Part shown: one piece after another, positions 46,171 to 57,900 of the stretch
Position numbering within the stretch: position 1 is the stretch's first letter
Layout: each line of letters starts with the position of its first letter
DNA from: Gigantopelta aegis
Taxonomy: Eukaryota; Mollusca; Gastropoda; Neomphalida; Peltospiridae
Assembly (NCBI RefSeq): GCF_016097555.1
Contig: NC_054702.1
Location: forward strand, 78,411,997 to 78,475,996
Direction of reading: 5' to 3'
Length of the DNA stretch: 64,000 nucleotides
Position numbers and translations under genes: made by a program
Notes under the pieces: model-generated
What the model saw: the letters and a program-made list of their open reading frames with translations, nothing else
Told to the model about the DNA's origin: nothing
The model's database searches: none

Positions 46171-47341
46171 TCGTTTGTTTGTATCACAAATTAATCTAGT
46201 TATATTGACCAGGTTTAGCTAAGAGGATTGGGAATTAGTTGAATATTGTCAATCTCCAGGCCTCTTTCGAAGTCCAAATTATAGGGCAAAGTCACTTCTC
46301 TCTCACACTTTGAGAGAGCGAAGTCTTTAACAGGAGGGAGACTTGGTTTTGGTTTTATAAAAAACCAACAAAGTTTTATTAACCCAATATTATTTAATAA
46401 TTTCGACATTCTTATTTTATGTGAATTTATTCATTATTTTTTAAAATGTGTAAAACAACAAATAATGTGTAATCCATAAAGACGTAATGCACCTGTAATC
46501 CCTATATATGTAATACACACTAAAAATGAAAATAATTAATACCCAAACAAATATAGGAAACATGTTTTTCTACCATTCGAATGTTCAAGTTGTGGCCAAA
46601 AGCTTATATTTTGATGAACCAATCAGTGTACAAATAACTTGCTCAAAGACTGTAAAGGCTAGATGAGCATGATTTTGTGGCACTAGTGTCACTTCGAAAA
46701 CTCTGATACTTGATTATTACCTATTGGTATTCCTCAAGTTCTTCACCATTTGTCTGCAACTGTAAAATGCAAGTGGTCACTGTTTTACAAGGTGAAACCA
46801 CTGGAGTGAGTGCTGAATCTGTTTTGTAAATATAAGTTTAATCGTGTGTGTGTGGTTTTTTGTGCTTACATGTATATACCAAAGTTAATATATTTTACCT
46901 CATTTTTTTTAAAGAAGACACATATAATATCATTAGTTGCCAAATGATGTGAATCTTGTTAATATATATTTGTAATCATTTATGTTGTTCAGTAAAACTG
47001 AGCTCTTACATTATATTTTTTTCCTCCATTTTTTTTTAAAGCTGTTAGTTTTGTGATCGTTAAATATCTATGAATAATTATATTATATACATTGTGGACT
47101 GAAATAATGTTTATCTTTTATGTGGTCTTGTGTTCATGCTGCAGGATCAATAGTTTATCTTGTGACATGAGGTTTACTGGGGTAGGCTGTTAGTTGCCAT
47201 TATGGAATATGTTTTCATTAGTAACAATATTTGTTTGTTAAATATTGAAATACAAACTGTTGTCTAATATTGCTAGTTATATTCTTTTAAATTAAAACAT
47301 TTATTTCATCGCAGTATTTGCATTTAGTTGGCATCATGGGT
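46171..47341. other. No gene seen
   Basis: AT-rich, with no recognised repeat or coding frame. Confidence 0.5.
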
Positions 47342-47690
47342 CAGGCCTTGACCTTAACGTTTTTCAGCGGAAGCCAACTGGGCTACCAGGTTATAAACTC
47401 TGGTAGCCCCCAGTAAAAATGGGTAGCCCCATAATTTTAATACTTTAAAACAAATGAGAGAAATTAATGTTAAAATCATTTATTTTTTATTTAAACATGT
47501 TTTAGGGTTTTTTAGAATAATGAGAAAAATACTGTGAAATACACACTTGTACATGTTGATTGCAGAGTAACTGGATGTGTAAAACAAATATATAGTAGCC
47601 CACTGGACTACAAGGTTTATAGACATCTGGTAGCCCAAGTAAACATTTGGTAGCCAATACACCCTGGGCTACCACTACGGTCAAGCTCTG
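47342..47690. mobile_element. hAT-like MITE (CAGGCCTTGACC type)
   Basis: The left end is caggccttgaccttaa; the right end, reverse-complemented, is cagagcttgaccgtag. Words ggtagccc and ggctacca recur inside in both orientations. The flanks share only tgggt, so the target duplication is imperfect. Confidence 0.5.
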
Positions 47691-47742
47691 TGGGTTAATT
47701 ATTGCTTCATCATTGTCAACTATTGCCTGATATAATTAAGTA

Positions 47743-47888
47743 CAGTGAAACCCATCAAAACTGGACACCCACAGTACCAAGTCGAACATCCAGTTTTAAG
47801 AGATATCTGGTTTGGAGAGATTCTGTTTTGTACTAATATTGAGGGAATTACAGTTAACAAGAGGGTCTGGTTTGAAGGGGTTTCACTG
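47743..47888. mobile_element. CAGTGAAAC-type MITE (146 bp), TA-flanked
   Basis: cagtgaaacccatcaaaact at one end and gaaggggtttcactg at the other; TA on both sides. Confidence 0.7.
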
Positions 47889-47890
47889 TA

Positions 47891-48396
47891 TTGTTGTTAA
47901 ATTAACGATTTTAAGTTGTAGTCTGTTACTTGATTATGGTCATAATAGTTTTGTAGTGTCACCACCATTCCATGCCTTAACATCTGTGCTAAATATATTA
48001 CTGGGTACATGATTTGTACCTAGATAAAAACATGCCAATACATTTGTACACATAGTCTGCCTGTGTAAATAATGTGAAATGTATAAATGCATTGAAAGTT
48101 TATTCATATTAATGGATACCTACATGTACATGTTACAAGCAAAATTATATTATCTACAGTCATCCAAATGATGAATGTTTTATGATTTGTTTTCTTTCTT
48201 ATGACATGTCACAGTGTGCTTTAAGTCTGTATCTCAGACCTCAGCATTGATATTTGGTTAGTGATATTTGTTTCTTTAACAACAAATGTAATATATTGGT
48301 TCATTGCAATAAAAACTTCAATTGAATACACACATTTTTATTTTATGTTTGCTTAATGCTCCAACTTTGAGGGAAGTAGTACTTCACTGGCAGAGG
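47891..48396. other. No gene seen
   Basis: AT-rich; a caataaaaac word near 48308 could be a polyA signal, without other support. Confidence 0.45.
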
Positions 48397-49050
48397 GCAG
48401 GATTTAGCTCAGTCGGTTGAGTGCTCACTTGAGGTGCTTGCATCGCAGGATTGAACCACCTTGGTGGATCCATTAAGCTGATTGGGTCTTTTCTCGTTCC
48501 AACCAGTGCACCACAACTGGACAAAGGCTGTGGTATGTGCTTTCCTGTCTGGGAAAGTGCATATAAAAGATCCCTTGCTGCATTAGAAAAAAATGTACCG
48601 GCTTTCCTCTGATGACTACGAGTCAGAATTATCAAATGTTGGACATCCAATAGCCGGGGGGGGGGGGGGGGAGGACGTAGCCCAGTGGTGAAGCACTCGC
48701 CTGATGCGCAGTCAGTTTAGGATCAGTCCCCGTCAGTGGGCCCATTGGGCTATTTCTCGCTCCAGCCAGTGCACCACGACTGATACATCAAAGGCCGTGG
48801 TATGTGCTATCCTGTCTATGGGAAGGTGCAAATAAAAGATCCCTTGCTGCTAATCGAAAAGAGTAGCCCATGAAGTGGTGAGTGGGTTTCTTCCCTCAAT
48901 ATCTGTGTGGTCCTTAACCATATGTCCAACGCAATATAAATGTAAATAAAATGTGTTGAGTGCATCGTTAAATCACATTTCATTTCATTTCCAATAGCCG
49001 ATGATTAATTAATCAATGTGCTCCAGTGGTGTTGTTAAACAAACAATCAT
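48397..49050 (+). mobile_element. SINE copy, H3 + T2, split by another SINE
   Basis: Head H3 (atttagctcagtcggttgag, a third tRNA-like head), the core, then T2. It is interrupted at 48657 and resumes at 49001 with atgattaattaatcaatg. Both parts together make one normal copy. Confidence 0.88.
48657..48989 (+). mobile_element. SINE copy, H1 + T1, nested
   Basis: Inserted into the T2 part of the H3 SINE and flanked by an exact 11-base duplication (tccaatagccg, 48646-48656 and 48990-49000). A G16 run precedes the H1 head. Confidence 0.92.
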
Positions 49051-49495
49051 TTATACTTCATTGGCAAGAGCATACAAACAGATGAGACATGCATTCATTG
49101 GATAATCTGGGTAGCCGAAACCCTTCACATTTTCTCACTTCAGCCTGTGTTCCTCACCTGGTATGTATTAAAGGCTGTGGGAAAGCATGTGATAACCAAA
49201 TGTTCACAATTAACACAGGCCTACATGCTATAGGCTAACTGGTGAGGATTTCCTTTTATATCGCAATGTTTATCTGCCAATTTGACGCCGACAATTTTTC
49301 AATCTTTCTATGAATGTCTGAAATGGACTATTCTGATTTGCAGCAATTTGTTTAGATGTTGCCAACTAACAGAGACTTTTTAACGACTGTATGTCCATAT
49401 TAACAAATGCTCTACATTATCAGTGGCTGTTTATTTAATCATTTCTGATCGTCCTAGTCTTTGTATTAGGTCATACTTTATTCTGTTTCCCAATA

Positions 49496-49652
49496 CAGTG
49501 AAACTTGTCTGAACCGAGACTCTTCAAAACCAGCCAAATTTCATTGTCCCAAATATTTTAATTCTAATACACGACCCTCTAAGCACTGGATCCTGTCTAA
49601 GTCAAATACATATTAGATGCCTGGTGCGATCTGGTTTAGATAGATTCCACTG
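49496..49652. mobile_element. CAGTGAAAC-type MITE (157 bp), TA-flanked
   Basis: cagtgaaacttgtctgaacc at the left and tagatagattccactg at the right; TA on both sides. More diverged than the 47.7-kb copy. Confidence 0.6.
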
Positions 49653-49668
49653 TATATATTTGGGGGAG

Positions 49669-49727
49669 AGACGTAGCCCAGTGGTAATGTGTTGAGTGCG
49701 TCATGAAATAAAACATTTCCTTCCTGT
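49669..49727 (+). mobile_element. Mini-SINE: H1 head joined directly to T1 tail
   Basis: gacgtagcccagtggtaa is followed at once by tgtgttgagtgcgtcatgaa and aaaacatttcctt; the whole core is missing. Confidence 0.8.
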
Positions 49728-49734
49728 CTGTATA

Positions 49735-49925
49735 TATTTGTTTCGTATGTATGAAATTATTGAGAGACCAAATCCAGTTTGGGCTACTTGCAAATATTAG
49801 GACAATGGGAAACACTGAATATACAGACACTGATATTCTAAACAGGAAAATATGTACGATATGTAATTTTAGTTGTTAAAAGATTTTGTTAGCCAGAAAC
49901 GTCCTTCTATGCAGCAAACTCTGGA
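49735..49925 (-). mobile_element. Fragment of the TTAA-flanked MITE family
   Basis: Contains acagacactgatattctaaa and a right-end-like tatgcagcaaactctggata, as in the element at 23591-25272 in antisense. Confidence 0.45.
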
Positions 49926-50231
49926 TAGTCCTTTGAATGGTTTGTACACAATATAACATGTTCTGTCGTGTTCCACTGAAGTGTGGTTCGTAATACATTG
50001 TAGTAATTAAATATGCAGAATTCAAAAGAGTATTCAGCTGAAGTGTTTGAAGGGTGGGGTTTTTTCTTGGTTTTGAATGGTACTACATGTAGTTGTGCTG
50101 TAATCCATTGACATAGATTTTATATGGACATGTATACAAATTTATGTATCTAAACAATTATATATTTAACAGAATTAGGAAAATAAATTCTACAAAACCT
50201 AAAAAGATCTTAATGTAGATTAATATTAAGA

Positions 50232-50358
50232 ATGATACATTAGGTTTGCTATAATTTAGTATTACCTAAAAATATGATACATTAGGTTTGCTATAATTTA
50301 GTATTACCTAAAAATATGATACATTAGGTTTGCTATAATTTAGTATTACCTAAAAGTA
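50232..50358. repeat. 42-bp tandem repeat, 3 copies
   Basis: The unit begins gatacattaggtttgctata and continues atttagtattacctaaa; nearly identical copies. Confidence 0.9.
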
Positions 50359-51111
50359 TCTTAATACTAAACACACAACAGAATGGAAGCTGGACTATAT
50401 AACTTTATTTCAAAATAATAGCTGCTCTTTGAATGGCTCCGTAATTCATCACAATACAGGTTATACCAGTTTATTAAGTACTGGTATGATTATTATTAAT
50501 TTGTTGAGTTTTCGTCCAAGAATAGTGTATGTCAAATGGGTACTGCTGTTACCTGATGAGATTTGTGTTTAAATACATGTACTAATTCAACTCGTAGAAG
50601 ATAGAATTGTATAGAATATTTGTTTCTTTTTATATTGTGAAAGCAAGCCATTCGTACATATAGACTAAACTTAAATCACCATATTATGCACACAAAAACA
50701 AACAAACCAAGACATGACATGCAATTTGCATCCACAAATTCAAGTAATTTGCATCAACTAACTAAACCTGTCTTGTTCTAAATCTCCCCACCCATACCAA
50801 CTCAAGCAAATGTTCTTTTTTTAACATAGCATTATTCGAAATACCCCACCACACACACACACACACACTTATAAACTTTGCTTGCTAAAATTCCTGTGCA
50901 GATGCCTACATTTGGGATATAAATGTACTATTGTATTGTTAACATCAATGTAATTAATGTTTATACATGTAAGTTATAACTCCTATCAAACTGCTCAACT
51001 GTGATGCACATAATTACACAATGGTGCATATTACACACAGCAGGTCTAAGTTGGATTCACAACCTTAATTATAGTAAATTAATTACATGTACTTGTAAAT
51101 ATTAAAAAAAA
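50359..51111. other. No gene; one diverged C-tract-family repeat
   Basis: About 50795-50910 resembles the 2277-2450 family (caagcaaatgttctttt, ataaactttgcttgc). Here a (CA)n tract replaces the C run. Confidence 0.5.
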
Positions 51112-51494
51112 GAAAGAAATGTTTTATTTAACGACGCACTCAACACATTTTATTTACAGTTATATGGCGTCAGACATATGGTTAAGGACCACACAGATTT
51201 TGAGAGGAAACCCGCTGTCGCCACTACATGGGCTACTCTTCCGATTAGCAGCAAGGGATTTTTTATTTGCGCTTCCCACAGGCAGGACAGCACAAACCAT
51301 GGCCTTTGTTGAACCAGTTATGGATCACTGGTTGGTGCAAGTGGTTTACACCTACCCATTGAGCCTTGTGGAGCACTCACTCAGGGTTTGGAGTCGGTAT
51401 CTGGATTAAAAATCCCATGCCTCGACTGGGATCCGAACCCAGTACCTACCAGCCTGTAGACCGATGGCCTACCACGACGCCATCGAGGCCAGTT
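51112..51494 (-). mobile_element. SINE copy, H2 + core + T1, antisense
   Basis: Full-length antisense copy: T1 complement (acgacgcactcaacacattt), core, then the H2 complement (ctgggatccgaacccagtac). Confidence 0.88.
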
Positions 51495-52125
51495 TGTAAG
51501 TATTGATGCATAATCTTAATTATGTTAAATAAATTACCTGTAGGGATTGATGCACAACCTTTAAATTAATTACCTGACAGTAAGCAATGCTGCACAATCT
51601 CCATTGTGTTAAATTAATTACCTGTAACATCATAGGTTATATTATTTAATATTTTGATATATGACCTCACTGAGTTGTATAAATGTCTCAGGAATTTGAT
51701 TTGCTCATAAAGAACCAGGCCAACTGGAACCAGGGTTTGAGGGGGAGCTAAAAAGCCCACACACACTTGAGGATGAAAATATAACGTCTTTTGACCTACT
51801 CTAAATAAAGATGAAACTCTGGCTTGTGTCTCCCACCTCCACTAGAGATTGTGACCCTTACTTCAGATATCCTTCCTACGAACCTGTGACTACAATTGAA
51901 AAACAATGTGTAAATGTAATACTAAAATGTATGTATTTTTCAAGCAATATACATGTAAAAGCAATATAACAAGACACATTATACATTTATATATAAACAT
52001 AAAGAATACATGAAAATAACAATTTTCACCCGTCTAGATACCAAAGATGGTACAAAAGTGCATCATATATTGCATATCGAAGGCTGGCATGTGTTATCCC
52101 ATCAGTGAAAAAGTGCATATAAAGT
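51495..52125. other. No gene; small core-like fragment near its end
   Basis: gcatgtgttatccc and aaaaagtgcatataaag at about 52088-52122 look like a decayed SINE core. Otherwise AT-rich. Confidence 0.45.
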
Positions 52126-52226
52126 TAGTTCTGTTTAAAGACACCATTTTTCCATTAGTAGCAATGGATCTTTTATATGCACTTTACCATAGACAGGACA
52201 GCACATATCATAACCTTTAATATAAA
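52126..52226 (-). mobile_element. SINE core fragment, antisense
   Basis: tagcaatggatcttttatat and gacaggacagcacatatcat match the shared core complement; head and most of the tail are lost. Confidence 0.65.
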
Positions 52227-52483
52227 CATACACATAAAGACTCCTTGTATTATCAGTAGGAGTAGGAGTATAATGTGTTGGTATTATTAGTGTTGGTGTT
52301 GTATTATTGCTATTAATCAGAACACATGTTCTAGCTGGTAGTGGGTTCACAGTAACTGGCAGACCAGCTGTGTATCCAGAACAGCCTACTTGAACCTTAA
52401 TTGCATATATTCAAGAAACGATCAACCAGCATTGTTGGCATTGAGATTAAGCCAATGGTGAGTGAGTTTTAACAGATTGATGA

Positions 52484-52680
52484 CTGACCTCGGTGGTGTC
52501 GTGGTTAAGCTATCGGACATAAGGCTGGTTGGTACTTGTGCAAGACCACTACACCCTCCTCTCTCACTAACAACTAATAACTAAACCACTGTCCTGGACA
52601 GACTGCCCAGATAGCTGAGATGTGTGCCCAGAACAGCGTGCTTGAACCTTAACTGGATATAAGGAGAAAATAAATAAGGT
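52484..52680 (+). mobile_element. H2-like SINE with another tail
   Basis: gacctcggtggtgtcgtggt at the left resembles H2. The end (cagcgtgcttgaaccttaac) also occurs in similar form at about 52378-52397. The shared core is absent. Confidence 0.5.
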
Positions 52681-52765
52681 GAAAACAGCACAATAGAATA
52701 ACGTAAGCTCATTACCCCAATCCTGCATAGAGAGTATAATTAAATCAGGTGCCGGAAACTTAATA

Positions 52766-52909
52766 CAGGGGCGGCACAGTGTAAAAAATAGTGGTACGAC
52801 TCGTGGTTGCCAGACTCGCCTTTCAAATTACTTGTACGGACATTTTCGCACACAAAAAAGTGGTATGGCCATGGCCGTACCGGCCGTACTGTCTATGCCA
52901 CCCCTGTAA
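52766..52909. mobile_element. hAT-like MITE (CAGGGGCGGCA type)
   Basis: The left end is caggggcggcac; the right end, reverse-complemented, is caggggtggcata. ggtacgactcgtgg and gccatggccgtaccgg lie inside. No clean target duplication. Confidence 0.5.
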
Positions 52910-54935
52910 TAGAATAGTAGCGTAAAATCAATTAAAATGTAATCTTTATTATCAAAAACTTATTGTTTCTAAGTCGAAAAGGTGGGGTTGATTCGTCTTG
53001 ATGTTTAACATTGTAACGACATCTCTGCATAGATGTACCTTCTACCTTTGGTTATTTGGTGTGTAACACATGACTATTATCCTTGGTGTAAATAATGAGG
53101 GGAAGCTACTTGCTGCCATATAGACTGCAACAACTGAAGCTTTATCTGCTCTCTCTCCTTACAGACAGAACAGCACACAATACAACTACCAATATACCAG
53201 CTGTGTCGTAATACAATGTAGTAGGGACAGGATAATTAAAACACACCAAGGATGACAGCTACATCCTATCTCAAATAAGGGCCGTTTTTTTATGCATGCG
53301 ATTCTTGGCACAGAAAACAACTCATAAAAAATCAAGTCTATGCTTGTCAATGGCAGTTTTTCCATACGAGCAGCATTATGGTTTTGGTAACCATACCTGT
53401 ACCAAGTCAAAACACGCATACATGGAAAATGGCTCTAAGTTGGCAACTGGCAGACAGCATCGGCTATTTTATACAAGAAAAATGTCCTCACTTGATTACC
53501 TACACATTTAAAGACATTTTTTGAGAAGTATTTAATGTAGCTGCCTACCGTACTTTATATAAACTTTTTGTTTTGCAATATGCTAAAAACAAAATTTAAA
53601 TTTAAAACAACATGTACATGTGATAACAGAACATTGTTACACTAACAATGAAAATACATGACCAAATATTAATCTATTTGGTGGTAAAATATTGTTTAAA
53701 ATATTGTCAATGCAGCAACAATTACATTGTAAAATGAAAGGATATGTACATATAGTTTTGATCTGTATGGTAAAATTAATCTAACACTAAACAAGATTAT
53801 ATGTTCAAAATACTTCGGTGTATACTAAAAACAAGAAAATTATTGTGTATTCTAAATACTGCTTATATGTGAATGCATACCTTTTTCTAAAGTACATAAT
53901 GTACAATCAACTCTTGACACATACACAGAGGTAAACTGATTTTGATTTGATAATTTAAAAAAGTAAAGTCTTAAAAGTAAAATGGCTACCGGGTAGGTAC
54001 ATATATACCAATGTAGTGGGTCCTCACCTTTACAGTCAGTATAATATAAACAGAATAATATATATTAACACTTGTTACAAAAACGAAAATGCAAAGACAG
54101 AAATAAGCATTTTATAGATGTTTGACTGGTGTACATTATCACAGGCTTTATCTAAACATACCAAACTTTGTTAATAGATTTACGGACAGTCCATAAATAT
54201 TTCTCCTCTTTCTTTTATTCCTTATTAAACACTAAGGCATATTTTTCACTATTAGTGCCATTTATAATAACTGAAATCAAACATTACTTATATTATATTG
54301 CTTAGATTATCCATTTCCGTACAACTGAAGTGTTTCTGGTTATCCTGGTGTTTCTAATATACCACAAAATGCATTTTTCATATTTTTTTAAAACGCACAT
54401 GCGTCTGAAAAGTAACGGTTATCGAGTCACATTTTAGTCTATTTTAAAGGGCATTTCAACATCACAGACTCTTGTTTCACTCTGTTGTGTCCAAATTTGT
54501 TACAAGTTTGTAAATTAACCAAACTTAGTGTCCATTTTTACGGGTTGAAACTAGTCTAGGTGAAAAATATACCTTAGTGTTTAAAAACTAGGGTCTGTCC
54601 CGTTAATGTTTTATTATTGAGAATCCCCTGTAAAATAAATTGGCAAACACTATTTAAGAACACAGAAAAATGTAAGTTGTAACTGGAATAAGAAAAAAAG
54701 AAATAATGAGAAAACAATTTAAAAATTCTTTTTTTAAATGGCTGAATATTTTACCCTAGGGGTCTATATTCAAAATAATGTGTCAGCTGTTTATACAAAT
54801 TACATTTAGAAGAAATAACTGTGGGTGTTTACTGATGACAAAGTAATGCATGCACATTTTCGCTCGGAAGTTGATGAAAAAGCTTTTTTCCTTGTTCATT
54901 CTTTCAATTCTTGATCCTCTCACATCTGTTTTCTT
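52910..54935. other. 3' flank of HAAO; no other gene
   Basis: AT-rich. The HAAO 3' UTR must begin here; a ttttatt word at 54213-54219 (minus-strand aataaa) is one possible polyA signal. Frames near 53186-53511 overlap on both strands and show no domain. Confidence 0.45.
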
Positions 54936-57900
54936 TTACATGCTGTCATTCTTTCGAGCTGGGTCTTGATAACATATCAGAGCAATGGAATTTCTTGAAA
55001 GACTGACACTGTAACTGAAATTTTAGAAAAAAGTAGTACCTTAAACCTTTTGTCAATTTTTAATATGTAATTACCTTTCTATAAGAGTTAATAAAACAAA
55101 AACATATCAATATCTTATTTTAAATTAAGAGTAATAGCATTATATTAGCTAACTTTTTTTAAATATTAAATTTAAATGACAATGATACATGTACGTGCAA
55201 ATAATTAAATTTGTTATATTCATTACAATTTAAGCAGTCGCAGTGGCCAGCTATAGCAATGTGGGTTTGTTCATTTCTTGATGAATGTAAACATATTTTG
55301 TTGTTTTATTAAGCATTATTGTTTAGGAACCAAAAAAGAATTCAAACTAAAATATGAACTTTTAATGTTATTATTAGTATGAATGTTTTAAATTTAATGA
55401 TAAGCATTGTTTATTTGTTTTACGTTCAATGGTTCACTGAGTGGCAAAAAAAAAAAATCATCTGCAAAGTTACATGTAAGTGCAAACGTTTTCGCAGATT
55501 CACACAGTTTGGATATGATTTTTTTTTTATACCCTGATGAACATAAAAAGAAGTAACAGACAGTCGTTAACTGAAGAACAAAATAATTAAAACCTTTTTC
55601 CAGCCTTCACCAGCATTGTGTCATTTGAGTTAAGTGTGTGTGATTCTCCAGCTACTATAGCAGAAGATGTGCCCTCCTGAAAGTAAAACAGATTTCAACA
55701 GCCAGAGGAACAAGTACATATACACTGAACTCCATTGAAAAAGGGGCGAGACGTAGCCCAGTGGTAAAGTGCTCGCTTGATGCGCGGTCGGTGTGGGATA
55801 GATCCCCGTCGGTGGGCCCATTGGGCTATTTCTCGCTCTAGCCAGTACACCACAACTGGTACATCAAAGGCTGTGGTATGTGCTATCCTGTCTATGGGAT
55901 GGTGCATATAAAAGATCCCTTGCTGCTAATCGAAAAGAGAAGCCCATGAATTGTGACAGCGGGTTTCCTCCCTCAATATCTGTGTGATCCTTCCTTAACC
56001 ATATGTCCGACACCATATAACCCTAAATAAAATGTGTTGAGTGTGTCGTTAAATAAAACATTTCCATCCTTCCTTCCATTGAAAACACACCATCCAATTT
56101 TCATTTGTTATTGTGAGGTTGCTATAAAACACAATAACTCTAACCCATGTATACAATTTTGGGATTATTTATTGCCTGTTAATGTTATATAAAATCATTC
56201 AAATGTATTATTTTTTTCTTCTCATATCCTAATTACAACTACAAATCTAACTAGTACATTTTCAATAGAGTTCAGTATATATTTGATCAATATCATTGTT
56301 CATATATCTAATGGATAACATCTGGATAAGACGTTTAGTGATCTGACCACACAAAATTTGTTTTGTTCTTAATGACACCACTGGAGAACATTGATTTATT
56401 AATCATTGGTTATTGGATGCAGTGGCATACCTAGGGTATGGCAGGTATGGCACATGCCCTGGGCACCAATTGAAGGGGAGCACCACTGAGCAGTTTTTAT
56501 TAAAGTCAGACAAGATATCTAAAAGATGGGTGTCAGATGTTTGGACAGGGGTGCAATTTCAGTGCTTGCCATAGGTGCTATTTTCCATAGATATGCCACT
56601 GACTGGATGTCAAACATTTGGTAATTTTAACATATAGTCCTAGAGGAAACCTGCTACATTTTTTCATTAGTAGCAAGGGATGTTTTATGTTTGACCTGCT
56701 AATAGCTAATGATTAAATAATCAATGTGCTATACTGTCATTAAAAAAAATGATTTTTTCTCTTGGAAAGTACATACATGTACATGTATATGAAAGACCTA
56801 CTGCAGCTAATAATTAAAAAAAAAGTAGCCTAAAATTCTAAGAATATTCTTAACTTCTAACAGTCACTGACTAATTAATTATGTTATTTAGATATGTTTT
56901 TCATAAATTCATGTCAGTTAGTTTTAGACCAAAAAATGTTGATCACTAATATCTGTCTCTACTGTGAAAGTTGTAAAATGTTTAGCAATAAATCTATCGA
57001 TGTTCTGAGAATTTGTTAAAATGTTATACATGTACATGTAGTCAGGAAATAGGCTACATTTTAATACTCAAATTATACAAAGATTAATATGTTAAAATGT
57101 TATACTCAAACTTACCAACTGCCAAATGAATGTCTCAACATTATCATGCTGTCCGGAATGAGCTCCCTTGCCACAGATAAAAACCTGTAAACCAAATGAA
57201 AGTCCAGATCCACAAACTACTTTTAATTAAAACAAGCATTCTGGGAGAACTGCTCAAGCAATACATGTCTCCTACCGGACCCAACAATGTTTTTGTATCT
57301 CCTAAGTATAAGGGCCATAACTCTCTCAAAAATGGGAAAATGCAAACTTGATCTCTAACTCTCCTTGACAAAGCTATACACAAAATTTCAGCTCAGTAAA
57401 GGCTTATTGAAGCACATGTGCCTCAACTTCTTTTGAAGGTTATGGGATGACTCGTACCCATTTTGTCTTGTCTCTGGATGATTCGTACACACTGCCGTTT
57501 TATACCCTAGACAATTCGTACCCAGTACATTTAGGACATGTTTTATGTTGAATTGCACAATGATAATGTTTGGTCTGGCTTAGTTGTTCGCTTGAGAGAT
57601 TTTAACTGTTTATATATATATCTCTTTGTGTGCATGTGTGTGTGAGTGTGTGCATGCATGTTTATTTTTATTTTTTTATAATACATGTATAAGTAGAACA
57701 TTTGTGTTATATAGATATATATTATAAATTGCATACCACATAATTAAATATTAAATCAATGGAAGCATTTGAAATTATAAAATACACCATTGTATCATAA
57801 AATATTTAATTTTGTGATATGCAATTTATAATCTCAATATTGATATATTATTGCATTATAATTATGATATTTGATGTATTTAATTTATTCTTTAACAATC

